A stretch of DNA of 14,847 bases from the NCBI GenBank assembly GCA_936936565.1, contig CAKZIX010000204.1, positions 1 to 14,847 of the forward strand, in the 5' to 3' direction. Source of the DNA: an uncultured Nocardiaceae bacterium (lineage in GTDB: Bacteria > Actinomycetota > Actinomycetes > Mycobacteriales > Mycobacteriaceae). The translations under genes and the position numbers were made by a program. The notes beneath the pieces are model-generated. The model saw nothing but the letters and a program-made list of their open reading frames with translations, made no database searches and was not told the DNA's origin. This document shows positions 1 through 5,888 of the stretch, in pieces (positions within the stretch are counted from its first letter, which is position 1; each line of letters begins with the position of its first letter).

Positions 1-239
1 CGCAACACCCCGAGGTCCTGGAGCCGGCCCACCTGGGCGAGCCGGGCGGCGAGCGCGTCGGGCAGCCGGGCGGCGGCGACGGCGCGTGTCAGTTCTGCGC
101 GGGTCTCGTCGTCGGCGACGTCGGCGAGCATGGCCAGCAGCGGCCACAGCCCGGCCCCGGACAGGACCGCGGTGCCCTCGCCTGCCGCGTCGAACCAGGC
201 GGCGGTCAGATTGTTGGCGGCGGCGACGGAGCGCTTCAC
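1..239 (-). CDS. Serpin-like serine protease inhibitor, N-terminal fragment (cut by window edge)
   Basis: About 79 residues are visible, reading from a GTG at 239 down to base 1, where the gene leaves the window. The product begins VKRSVAAANNLTAAWF and continues with SGAGLWPLLAMLADVADD and an alanine-rich stretch ending in RLQDLGVL. The pattern N-x-L-T-x-x-W followed by an S-G-A-G-x-W-P-L-L-A helix is what I recall from the start of actinobacterial serpin-family proteins, which trap serine proteases by a conformational change. The reactive-centre loop would lie outside the window, so inhibitory activity cannot be judged. I chose GTG 239 because a TACGGT hexamer (247-252, minus strand) ends seven bases upstream, the spacing of a leaderless gene. 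An in-frame ATG at 272 is possible but would add an Arg/Cys-rich stretch (RRRGCRTVAI) unlike the rest. Third positions are strongly G/C, which supports coding. Family call is moderate; the reading frame itself is firm. Confidence 0.6.
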   Translation of the reverse strand, partial: MKRSVAAANNLTAAWFDAAGEGTAVLSGAGLWPLLAMLADVADDETRAELTRAVAAARLPDALAARLAQVGRLQDLGVL

Positions 240-281
240 GATTGCGACCGTACGGCAACCCCGACGCCGCATACTGGCTGC
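240..281. promoter_or_regulatory. Compact divergent promoter region, both genes probably leaderless
   Basis: Only 42 bases separate the serpin-like GTG (239, minus) from the TfoX-like GTG (282, plus). On the plus strand CATACT (270-275) lies exactly six bases before GTG 282. On the minus strand TACGGT (252 down to 247) lies seven bases before GTG 239. Both match the dominant -10 element of actinobacterial promoters at the distance expected when transcription starts on the first base of the start codon. Neither gene has a Shine-Dalgarno sequence. Each -10 box falls roughly at the -35 position of the opposite promoter, so the two promoters may exclude each other. Inference from spacing only. 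Confidence 0.45.
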
Positions 282-617
282 GTGGCGTACGACGAAGATC
301 TCGCAGACCGGATCCGCGAGCTGGTGGGTGGCGAGCCCGGCGTGAGCGAGCAGAAGATGTTCGGTGGCCTCGCATTTCTGATCGGCGGCCACATGGCGGT
401 CGCTGCCAGCGGCAAGGGCGGCATCATGGTTCGGGTCGATCCGGCCGACGGTGCCGACTTGCTGGCCGGCGCGCATGTCGAACCGATGGTCATGCGCGGA
501 CGGGAGCTGGCCGGGTGGCTACGGGTGTCCGCCGACGGGATCCGCACCGAGCGCGAGCTGCAGACCTGGGTCGCTCGCGGCGTCACCTTCGCGCGTACTT
601 TGCCGCCGAAGCGGTGA
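282..617 (+). CDS. TfoX/Sxy N-terminal domain protein
   Basis: 111 residues starting with GTG. The sequence MAYDEDLADRIRELV, then VSEQKMFGGLAFLIGGHMAV (residues 21-40) and IMVRVDP (48-54), is the signature of the stand-alone TfoX N-terminal domain. The K-M-F-G-G turn and the following beta strands are the most conserved part, and the length fits the single-domain family. In Haemophilus and Escherichia, TfoX/Sxy is linked to competence regulation; the short actinobacterial homologues have no established role, so no function should be transferred. The start follows from the -10-like CATACT six bases upstream and the absence of a ribosome site. It is convergent with the XRE-cupin gene downstream. 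Family assignment is confident, function unknown. Confidence 0.85.
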   Translation: MAYDEDLADRIRELVGGEPGVSEQKMFGGLAFLIGGHMAVAASGKGGIMVRVDPADGADLLAGAHVEPMVMRGRELAGWLRVSADGIRTERELQTWVARGVTFARTLPPKR

Positions 618-753
618 CCCGATCGCTGGTGCGCAGGACCGGGCTGCGCCAGCGAGATCAGCGCGGTCGCGTGTGCGGTCAGCGCCAGGGCGTCGGCGCT
701 GTGCGCAAGCAATCCGCTGAACAAACGGGTGCGGCAGAACGAATCGCCGAAGG
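618..753. other. Gap between convergent genes; coding-like block on minus strand, no confident gene
   Basis: No recognisable gene fills this gap. On the minus strand one frame is open through it, from about 770 down to about 630, with roughly 85% G/C third positions over 41 codons (it reads ALTFGDSFCRTRLFSG, then LLAHSADALALTAHATALIS). That bias is what real genes here show. However, the frame has no good start codon (a TTG at 724 is the only candidate), overlaps the end of the XRE gene, and continues antisense into the TfoX gene. It may be the remnant of a gene or chance. I do not recognise it. No clear terminator hairpin is seen between the two convergent genes. Confidence 0.25.
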
Positions 754-1308
754 TCAGCGCCCGCGTGGCTTCGCCCGCGTGTGGATCCGCTCGCCCTGCT
801 TGCCGAACAGACTCAGCAGTTCGACCGGCTGGGTGCCTGCCGTGCCGATCCAGTGCGGGACGCGGCAGTCGAATTCGGCCGCCTCACCGGGCCCGAGCAC
901 GATGTCGTGTTCGCCGAGGATCAACCGGGCCCGCCCGGACAGCACGTAGAACCATTCGTAGCCCTCGTGCGTGCGGGTCTCCGGCTCGGCCGCGCTCGGC
1001 GGGAACACCATTTTGTACGCCTGCAGCGGCCCGGCCTTGCGGGTGAGTGGAGTTATAGTGCGGCCCTCCACTTTTCGTGGTTTGCGGGGCACTCGCGGGT
1101 CGGCCACCCGCTCGATCCCGACGAGTTCGTCGAGCGTGACCCCGTGGACCTGCGCGAGGGGCATGAGCAATTCGAGCGTGGGTTTGCGCTGTCCGGATTC
1201 CAGGCGCGACAGCGTGCTCTTCGAGATCCCGGTCGATTCGGAGAGCGTGGTGAGCGTCAGATCGCTCTGGGTGCGGAGTCGCTTCAGGCGGGCGCCGATG
1301 TCCTGCAT
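754..1308 (-). CDS. XRE-family transcriptional regulator with C-terminal cupin domain
   Basis: 184 residues. Residues 4-60 form a lambda-repressor-type helix-turn-helix (ARLKRLRTQSDLTLTTLSES, then TGISKSTLSRLESGQRKPT). Residues about 100-170 form a small cupin barrel with H114, E118 and H152 placed as possible metal ligands in THEGYEW and VPHW. Regulators of this build sense a small ligand or metal in the cupin and control nearby genes; the ligand cannot be read from the sequence. I chose ATG 1308; the frame stays open to codons at 1317 and 1338. A -10-like AACAAT (1321 down to 1316) sits seven bases upstream of ATG 1308 with no ribosome site, so the message is probably leaderless. Two copies of CATTGTTGCCG overlap this promoter, suggesting autoregulation. 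It is divergent from the flavoprotein gene, its most likely target, and convergent with the TfoX-like gene. Confidence 0.88.
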   Translation of the reverse strand: MQDIGARLKRLRTQSDLTLTTLSESTGISKSTLSRLESGQRKPTLELLMPLAQVHGVTLDELVGIERVADPRVPRKPRKVEGRTITPLTRKAGPLQAYKMVFPPSAAEPETRTHEGYEWFYVLSGRARLILGEHDIVLGPGEAAEFDCRVPHWIGTAGTQPVELLSLFGKQGERIHTRAKPRGR

Positions 1309-1314
1309 GCACAC

Positions 1315-1346
1315 CATTGTTGCCGATCTGGCACGCATTGTTGCCG
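1315..1346. promoter_or_regulatory. Tandem operator candidate of the XRE-cupin regulator
   Basis: The 11-mer CATTGTTGCCG occurs at 1315-1325 and again at 1336-1346, a period of 21 bases (two helical turns). The second copy lies within GGCACGCATTGTTGCC (1330-1345), which has inverted GGCA/TGCC ends eight bases apart. The proximal copy covers the -10-like AACAAT of the regulator gene and the distal copy covers its -35 position, as expected for an autorepressor site. The repeat is seen directly; its role is inferred. Confidence 0.5.
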
Positions 1347-1443
1347 GTCGAGCGTGCTGTAGCGGCGGTGATTCGGCCCAGATTCCGCCACCACGGCACT
1401 TTCGTCGCGCGCGTCGTCACGTCGGGGTGGGTGCGGAGCAGGG

Positions 1444-1458
1444 TTGCCGGTTCGGCAA
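1444..1458. promoter_or_regulatory. Perfect inverted repeat TTGCCG-N3-CGGCAA upstream of the flavoprotein gene
   Basis: TTGCCGGTTCGGCAA is a perfect 6-base inverted repeat with a 3-base centre, 43 bases before the flavoprotein ATG. Its half site TTGCCG is the core of the tandem repeat at 1315-1346, so the 193-base spacer holds four copies of the element, two at each end. This supports control of both divergent genes by the same protein, presumably the XRE-cupin regulator. The function is inferred. Confidence 0.45.
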
Positions 1459-1501
1459 TGAATGTTGCGCACGCGGGCGGACGACGCGCAGGCTGGACGG
1501 C

Positions 1502-2395
1502 ATGACATACGACGTAGTGGTGATCGGCGGGGGAGCGGCGGGCCTGAACGCGGCGCTGGTGCTCGGGCGCATGGGTAAGCGGGTCGCCGTGGTCGACGCG
1601 GGTGAGCCGCGCAACGCGCCCGCCGTCCACATGCACGGGTTCCTGTCGCGAGACGGCATGTCGCCCATGGACTTGCTGGCGATCGGGCGCGACGAGGTGC
1701 GCGGCTACGGCGGCGAGCTGATCGGCGACCGGGTGCTCGCCGTCGAACCCGGGTTCACGGTCACGCTCGCGAGTGGAAATACGTTGCGGGCTCGCCGAAT
1801 CCTCGTCACCACCGGATTGCGTGACGACATCCCTGACATTCCGGGCTTGCGCGAGCGATGGGGCAACGACGTCGCGCACTGCCCGTTCTGCCATGGCCAC
1901 GAGTTCGCCGGTCGCAAGGTCGGCGTCGTCGGGGTCACCGCGCACCAGGCCCTGCTGATGCGTGGTCTCAGCGCCGACGTCACCGTGGTCACCAACGGCG
2001 CCGCGATGCCGGACGACGTGCGAAACGAGTTGCGCGCCATGGATGTTCGCGTCGTGGATGCCAAGATCGAGCGCGTGGTGGTCGGGGCCGACGCGGTACG
2101 CGGGCTTGCGCTGGCCGACGGCACCACCGTCGACGTCGACGTGGTGTTCGTGCCGCCGACGTTCGTACCGAACGGGTCGCTGCTCGAGCTCCTGGGCTGT
2201 GCCGTCGACGCCAACGGCTGGGTCGTCGTGGATGCCTTCGGCGCGACCAGCGTGCCCGGTGTGTGGGCGGCCGGCAACGTCGTCGATCCCATGGCGCAGG
2301 TGATCAACGCCGCCGCCGCGGGCGGGCGTGCGGCCGCGGGCATCGTCAGGTCGTTGCTGGAGGAGGACGTGCAGCGCGCGCTGGCCGCGAGCTGA
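1502..2395 (+). CDS. Thioredoxin-reductase-like FAD flavoprotein with CxxC, NADPH motif degenerate
   Basis: 297 residues with the two-dinucleotide-fold layout of low-molecular-weight thioredoxin reductases. The FAD fold opens the protein (YDVVVIGGGAAGLNAALVLG, residues 3-22). A dithiol sits at C127-P-F-C130 in HCPFCHGHE. The C-terminal FAD segment is VPGVWAAGNVVDPMAQV, with GN where classical enzymes have GD. The second fold begins KVGVVGVTAHQALLMRGL (about 139-156), where thioredoxin reductases carry GGGxSA and later HRR; neither is present, so NADPH use is doubtful. Related CPxCHG-type proteins include dithiol oxidases such as GliT/HlmI and non-NADPH reductases, so the electron partner is open. 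I chose ATG 1502 because the fold begins there; a weak GGACGG precedes it. The gene is divergent from the XRE-cupin regulator across a spacer with repeated operator-like sites. Its stop lies one base from the stop of the convergent GNAT gene, leaving no room for a terminator. Confidence 0.88.
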   Translation: MTYDVVVIGGGAAGLNAALVLGRMGKRVAVVDAGEPRNAPAVHMHGFLSRDGMSPMDLLAIGRDEVRGYGGELIGDRVLAVEPGFTVTLASGNTLRARRILVTTGLRDDIPDIPGLRERWGNDVAHCPFCHGHEFAGRKVGVVGVTAHQALLMRGLSADVTVVTNGAAMPDDVRNELRAMDVRVVDAKIERVVVGADAVRGLALADGTTVDVDVVFVPPTFVPNGSLLELLGCAVDANGWVVVDAFGATSVPGVWAAGNVVDPMAQVINAAAAGGRAAAGIVRSLLEEDVQRALAAS

Positions 2396-2396
2396 C

Positions 2397-2834
2397 CTAT
2401 CGGCCGCGCAGGTCCAGGTGCTGGCGGTAGGTGTAGGACTCGCTGAGCTCGAACCCGGCGGCCTCGGCCGTTTCCGACGACTGGGTGGATGCGAAATCGA
2501 TGGTGCGCGCCCCGGCTTCCCGAGCGTGATCGACGGCGGCCCGGGCGAGCGCGAGGGCAACTCCTTCACCCCGCGCCGCCGGCAACACCACAACTTCCTC
2601 GATGCGGGCGCGTTTGCCGCTGGGCAGCAGATAGGTGACGAGCGTGAGCGTGCCCACGACGTCCTCGTCGAGCCGGGCCACGAACACCGTCGAGGTGTCC
2701 GACGAGAGCATCTGCTGCAGGTGCCCGACCGTCACGATCGCCACCGAATCCGCCAGGTGGCGAACAAGTTTCGACAACTCGCGGGCCACCGCTGGCGTGG
2801 CATGACGAACGACGGCGACCCCGACTTCACCCAT
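2397..2834 (-). CDS. GNAT-family N-acetyltransferase
   Basis: 145 residues spanning a single GNAT fold, which moves an acetyl group from acetyl-CoA to an amine. The central beta strands (VFVARLDEDVVGTLTLVTYL, residues 50-69) and IEEVVVLPAARGEGVALALA (78-97) give the acetyl-CoA site, with R-G-E-G-V-A (88-93) matching the Q/RxxGxG/A pyrophosphate loop. The C-terminal E-A-A-G-F-E-L region is also typical. The substrate cannot be told. ATG 2834 is the first start in frame and lacks a clear Shine-Dalgarno sequence; TTAAAT (2850 down to 2845) may be its -10. The TAG stop is one base from the TGA of the convergent flavoprotein gene, so readthrough would make antisense RNA. It is divergent from the pyr operon, with which it shares no obvious function. 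Confidence 0.85.
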   Translation of the reverse strand: MGEVGVAVVRHATPAVARELSKLVRHLADSVAIVTVGHLQQMLSSDTSTVFVARLDEDVVGTLTLVTYLLPSGKRARIEEVVVLPAARGEGVALALARAAVDHAREAGARTIDFASTQSSETAEAAGFELSESYTYRQHLDLRGR

Positions 2835-2865
2835 GCCCGACTATTTAACTCGACTTCGGCGACGC

Positions 2866-2887
2866 CCGCGCCGCGTGCGCGGCGCGG
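2866..2887. repeat. Perfect GC-rich inverted repeat between the GNAT gene and the pyr operon
   Basis: CCGCGCCGCG (2866-2875) and CGCGGCGCGG (2878-2887) are perfect reverse complements around a TG centre. Both flanking genes read away from it, so it is not placed as a terminator of either. It lies about 30 bases upstream of the GNAT start and about 37 bases upstream of the proposed pyr -10. It could be an operator, a DNA cruciform or composition noise; all-G/C palindromes are easier to obtain by chance in such DNA, but ten perfect pairs is long. Confidence 0.4.
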
Positions 2888-2923
2888 ATATCTGCGTGCG
2901 CGGGGTCACAGCGAATCGGCTGC

Positions 2924-2929
2924 TAGGCT
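2924..2929 (+). promoter_or_regulatory. Putative -10 element of the pyr operon promoter
   Basis: TAGGCT in the context TGCTAGGCTG fits the TAnnnT form of actinobacterial sigma-70-type -10 boxes. Transcription would begin near 2936, giving a leader of about 54 bases that contains the whole PyrR-binding hairpin. I see no convincing -35 at the usual distance. Confidence 0.45.
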
Positions 2930-2945
2930 GTCCGATCGACAGGCA

Positions 2946-2980
2946 TCCTTTAACGATCCGTCCAGAGAGGCGGAAAAGGA
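2946..2980 (+). promoter_or_regulatory. PyrR-binding RNA hairpin that can mask the pyrR ribosome site
   Basis: The leader contains CGUCCAGAGAGGCG (2959-2972), matching the PyrR binding-loop consensus ARUCCNGNGAGGYU at 12 of 14 positions; the outer A-U pair is replaced by C-G, which keeps pairing. The fold is: lower stem UCCUUU (2946-2951) with AAAGGA (2975-2980); a 5' bulge AACGA; upper stem UCCG (2957-2960) with CGGA (2971-2974); U2961 unpaired; CC (2962-2963) with GG (2969-2970); loop AGAGA. The lower stem includes five bases of the Shine-Dalgarno AAGGAGGT (2976-2983). PyrR bound with UMP should therefore hide the ribosome site and, through the overlapping genes, repress the operon. Translational repression by PyrR is established in Mycobacterium smegmatis; here it is inferred from the structure. 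Confidence 0.82.
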
Positions 2981-2983
2981 GGT
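2976..2983 (+). promoter_or_regulatory. Strong ribosome binding site of pyrR
   Basis: AAGGAGGT is a near-perfect complement of the 16S rRNA 3' end, six bases before ATG 2990, and much stronger than other ribosome sites in the window. Bases 2976-2980 also form the 3' arm of the PyrR hairpin, so ribosome access and hairpin formation exclude each other. Confidence 0.85.
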
Positions 2984-2989
2984 CAGCGT

Positions 2990-3628
2990 ATGGGCGTGCC
3001 CGAAGAACGGCAACCCGGCCAGCGGACGGAAGAACGACACAGCGCCGAAGTCACCGGCGCGGCTCGGGAGTTGCTGTCGGCTGCCGATGTGGGACGCACC
3101 GTTGCGCGTATCGCGCATCAGATCATCGAAAAGACCGCGCTCGACGCCGCGGACGCACCGCCGGTGGTGCTGATGGGGATTCCGACGCGCGGCACCACGC
3201 TGGCGACTCGCCTCGCCGACAAGATCGCCGAGTTCGCCGGGGTCCGGCCGGCGACCGGCTCGCTCGACATCACCTTGTATCGCGACGATCTGCGCACCAA
3301 GCCGCATCGTCCGCTGGAGCGGACGTCGGTGCCCGACGGCGGCGTCGACGGCACGCTGGTGGTGCTGGTCGACGACGTGCTGTTCTCGGGCCGCACGGTG
3401 CGCAGCGCGCTGGATGCGCTGCGCGACCTGGGCCGGCCCAAGGCGGTGCAGCTGGCGGTGCTGGTCGATCGCGGGCACCGTGAACTGCCGTTGCGCGCGG
3501 ACTATGTCGGCAAGAATGTCCCGACCGCGCGGTCGGAGGACGTCTCGGTGCTGCTGGAGGAACACGACGGCCGCGACGCGGTGCTGCTGAGCAGCCGGGT
3601 CCGCAGCGAGGGGGACCCAACCCAGTGA
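2990..3628 (+). CDS. pyrR: Bifunctional pyr operon regulator / uracil phosphoribosyltransferase PyrR
   Basis: 212 residues. PyrR binds pyr leader RNA when UMP is high and retains weak uracil phosphoribosyltransferase activity (uracil + PRPP to UMP). Visible motifs are GIPTRG (63-68), DITLYRDDL (93-101), the PRPP loop VVLVDDVLFSGRT (124-136) and the C-terminal RGHRELPLRADYVGKNVPT (161-179), all diagnostic. The core from LLSAADVGRTVARIAHQIIEKT onward aligns well with the mycobacterial protein as I remember it; the first 20 or so residues (rich in E, R, Q) are a longer, variable start. ATG 2990 is fixed by the AAGGAGGT six bases upstream. This is the first gene of the pyr operon, and its own leader carries the RNA site it should bind. 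Its TGA overlaps the GTG of pyrB. Confidence 0.97.
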   Translation: MGVPEERQPGQRTEERHSAEVTGAARELLSAADVGRTVARIAHQIIEKTALDAADAPPVVLMGIPTRGTTLATRLADKIAEFAGVRPATGSLDITLYRDDLRTKPHRPLERTSVPDGGVDGTLVVLVDDVLFSGRTVRSALDALRDLGRPKAVQLAVLVDRGHRELPLRADYVGKNVPTARSEDVSVLLEEHDGRDAVLLSSRVRSEGDPTQ

Positions 3629-4602
3629 AGCACCTGCTGTCGGTCACCGACCTGACACGCGACACCGCGACCGAGTTGCTGGACGAGGCGCAGCGGTTCG
3701 AGCAGGCGCTGCTGGGTCGCGAAGTACGCAAGCTGCCCACCCTGCGGGGCCGCACGGTGATGACCGTGTTCTACGAGAATTCCACGCGCACAAGGGTTTC
3801 CTTCGAGGTCGCGGGCAAGTGGATGAGCGCCGACGTGATCAACATCAGCGCGGGCGGCTCGTCGGTGGCCAAGGGGGAGTCGCTGCGCGACACCGCCTTG
3901 ACGTTGCATGCGGCCGGTGCCGACGCGCTCGTCGTGCGCCACCCGGCTTCCGGTGCGGCGCATCAGATCGCCGCATGGACCAACGATCCGGCGGTGCTGT
4001 CGAGCTCGAACGGCAATGCGCCCGGTCCGGTAACGAACCCGACCGGGCCGGCCGTGATCAACGCCGGCGACGGCACTCACGAGCATCCGACGCAGGCACT
4101 GCTGGACGCCCTCACCCTGCGGCAGCGCCTCGGCGGGATCGAAGGTCGGCGCATCGTGATCGTCGGCGACATCGTGCACAGCCGGGTGGCCCGGTCGAAT
4201 GCGCTGCTGCTGTCGCTGCTCGGTGCCGAGGTGGTGCTGGTGGCGCCGCAGACCTTGCTGCCGGTCGGTGTCGGCGCCTGGCCGGTGACGGTGTCGCACG
4301 AGCTGGACGCCGAATTGCCCGGTGCGGACGCGGTGCTGATGTTGCGGGTGCAGGCCGAGCGCATGAACGGCGGGTTCTTCCCGTCGGCGCGCGAATATTC
4401 GATCGCCTACGGGCTCAACGAGAAACGTCTGAAGCTGCTGAACGAGGACGCCGTGGTGCTGCACCCCGGGCCGATGCTGCGCGGCATGGAAATTGCGCAC
4501 GCGGTCGCGGACTCGCCCAAAGCCGCGGTGTTGCAACAGGTTACGAACGGAGTGCACATGCGGATGGCCGTCTTGTTCCGGCTCTTGGTGGGCACCGAAT
4601 GA
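3625..4602 (+). CDS. pyrB: Aspartate carbamoyltransferase catalytic subunit
   Basis: 325 residues. It catalyses carbamoyl phosphate + aspartate to N-carbamoyl-aspartate, the committed step of pyrimidine synthesis. Carbamoyl-phosphate residues are in STRTR (53-57) and HEHPTQ (152-157); K84 lies in the catalytic loop VAKGESLRD; the aspartate domain has LMLRVQAERMNGGFF and HPGPMLRG (280-287). No pyrI is present, as expected in actinomycetes, so the enzyme should work as a trimer. The GTG start overlaps the pyrR stop (GTGA), which implies translational coupling, so PyrR control would pass on to pyrB. The segment TNDPAVLSSSNGNAPGPVTN (119-138) is longer than the corresponding loop of the M. tuberculosis protein as I remember it, by about 16 residues. 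The TGA overlaps the ATG of pyrC. Confidence 0.97.
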   Translation: MKHLLSVTDLTRDTATELLDEAQRFEQALLGREVRKLPTLRGRTVMTVFYENSTRTRVSFEVAGKWMSADVINISAGGSSVAKGESLRDTALTLHAAGADALVVRHPASGAAHQIAAWTNDPAVLSSSNGNAPGPVTNPTGPAVINAGDGTHEHPTQALLDALTLRQRLGGIEGRRIVIVGDIVHSRVARSNALLLSLLGAEVVLVAPQTLLPVGVGAWPVTVSHELDAELPGADAVLMLRVQAERMNGGFFPSAREYSIAYGLNEKRLKLLNEDAVVLHPGPMLRGMEIAHAVADSPKAAVLQQVTNGVHMRMAVLFRLLVGTE

Positions 4603-5888
4603 GCGTTCTGATCCGCAATGCGCGTCCCTACGGCGACGCTGCCGTCGACGTCCTGCTCGCCGACGGCGAAATCCGTGCCATCGGAACCGATCTCGAGACG
4701 GACCCGGCCGGCGAGGTCGTCGATGCCGGCGGTGCGATTCTGCTGCCGGGCTTCGTCGACCTGCACACGCACTTGCGCGAACCGGGCCGGGAAGACACCG
4801 AGACGATTGAAACCGGCTCCCGCGCAGCCGCACTCGGCGGCTACACCGCAGTGTTCGCGATGGCCAACACGCAGCCGGTGGCCGACTCGGTGGTGATCAC
4901 CGACCACGTCTACAAGCGCGGCCAGGAGGTCGGCCTCGTGGACGTGCATCCCGTCGGCGCGGTCACGGTCGGTCTGGCGGGTAAGCAGCTCGCCGAGATG
5001 GGCACCATGGCAGCCGGGGTCGGCAACGTCCGGATGTTCTCCGACGACGGCCACTGCGTCTACGATCCGCTGATCATGCGCCGCGCACTCGAGTACGCGA
5101 ACTCCCTGGGCGTGCTCATCGCCCAGCACGCGGAGGAGCCGCGGCTGACGGCGAACGCCGTGGCGCACGAGGGCCCGACGGCGGCGCGGCTCGGGCTGGC
5201 CGGCTGGCCGCGCGCGGCCGAAGAGTCGATCGTCGCGCGTGACGCCCTGCTGGCCCGCGATGCCGGTGCCCGCGTGCACATCTGCCACGCGTCCACCGCA
5301 GGCACCGTCGAGTTGTTGAAATGGGCTAAGGCGCAGGGCATTTCGATTACCGCCGAGGTCACCCCGCACCATCTGCTGCTCGACGACTCGCGCCTGGAAA
5401 CCTACGATCCGGTCAACAAGGTGAATCCGCCGCTGCGCGAGGCTTCCGACGCGCTGGCGCTGCGCGCCGCGCTCGCCGAGGGCATCGTCGACTGCGTGGC
5501 CACCGACCACGCGCCGCACGCCACGCAAGACAAGTGCTGCGAGTTCGCCGCGGCGCGGCCGGGCATGCTCGGCCTGGAGACCGCGCTGTCGATCGTCGTC
5601 GAGACGATGGTGCGCCCCGGCCTGCTCGACTGGCGCGGGGTGGCCCGAGTCATGAGCGAACGGCCCGCGCAGATCGTCGGGCTCGACGACCACGGCCGCC
5701 CGATCGCGGTGGGTGAGCCGGCCAACCTCACGCTCGTCGACCCGGACACCACCTGGACCGTGCGGGCCGACGAACTGGCGAGCATTGCCGAGAACACACC
5801 GTTCGCGGCGATGACGCTGCCCGCCCGCGTGACGGCGACGTTCCTGCGCGGCCGGGTGACCGCACGACGAGGCAACGGGGAAATGTGA
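4599..5888 (+). CDS. pyrC: Dihydroorotase (type I)
   Basis: 429 residues. This zinc amidohydrolase cyclises N-carbamoyl-aspartate to dihydroorotate. The metal site is complete: H56 and H58 in DLHTHLREPG (54-63), D150 in FSDDG, H177 in AQHAEE, H230 in HICHAS, and catalytic D303 in ATDHAPH. This set, with an aspartate rather than a carbamylated lysine bridging the metals, is typical of the Bacillus/Aquifex type I class, and the length fits. The HLREPG motif binds substrate. ATG 4599 overlaps the pyrB stop (ATGA). A longer in-frame opening extends upstream but lies inside pyrB in another frame, so it is not the start. The stop overlaps the next gene. Confidence 0.97.
   Translation: MSVLIRNARPYGDAAVDVLLADGEIRAIGTDLETDPAGEVVDAGGAILLPGFVDLHTHLREPGREDTETIETGSRAAALGGYTAVFAMANTQPVADSVVITDHVYKRGQEVGLVDVHPVGAVTVGLAGKQLAEMGTMAAGVGNVRMFSDDGHCVYDPLIMRRALEYANSLGVLIAQHAEEPRLTANAVAHEGPTAARLGLAGWPRAAEESIVARDALLARDAGARVHICHASTAGTVELLKWAKAQGISITAEVTPHHLLLDDSRLETYDPVNKVNPPLREASDALALRAALAEGIVDCVATDHAPHATQDKCCEFAAARPGMLGLETALSIVVETMVRPGLLDWRGVARVMSERPAQIVGLDDHGRPIAVGEPANLTLVDPDTTWTVRADELASIAENTPFAAMTLPARVTATFLRGRVTARRGNGEM

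Noticed and set aside
971..1501. Upstream in-frame extension of the flavoprotein gene
   Set aside because: The region is antisense to the XRE gene and then covers the operator-like spacer; the flavin fold starts at ATG 1502.
884..2593. Long minus-strand open frame (569 codons) across the XRE and flavoprotein genes
   Set aside because: It is antisense to well-recognised genes and its translation is rich in H, R, D and Q with no domain pattern, the usual shadow of high-GC coding sequence.
3819..4598. Upstream in-frame extension of pyrC
   Set aside because: This part lies inside pyrB in another frame and translates to Arg-rich noise; the ATG at 4599 overlaps the pyrB stop and begins the conserved dihydroorotase sequence.
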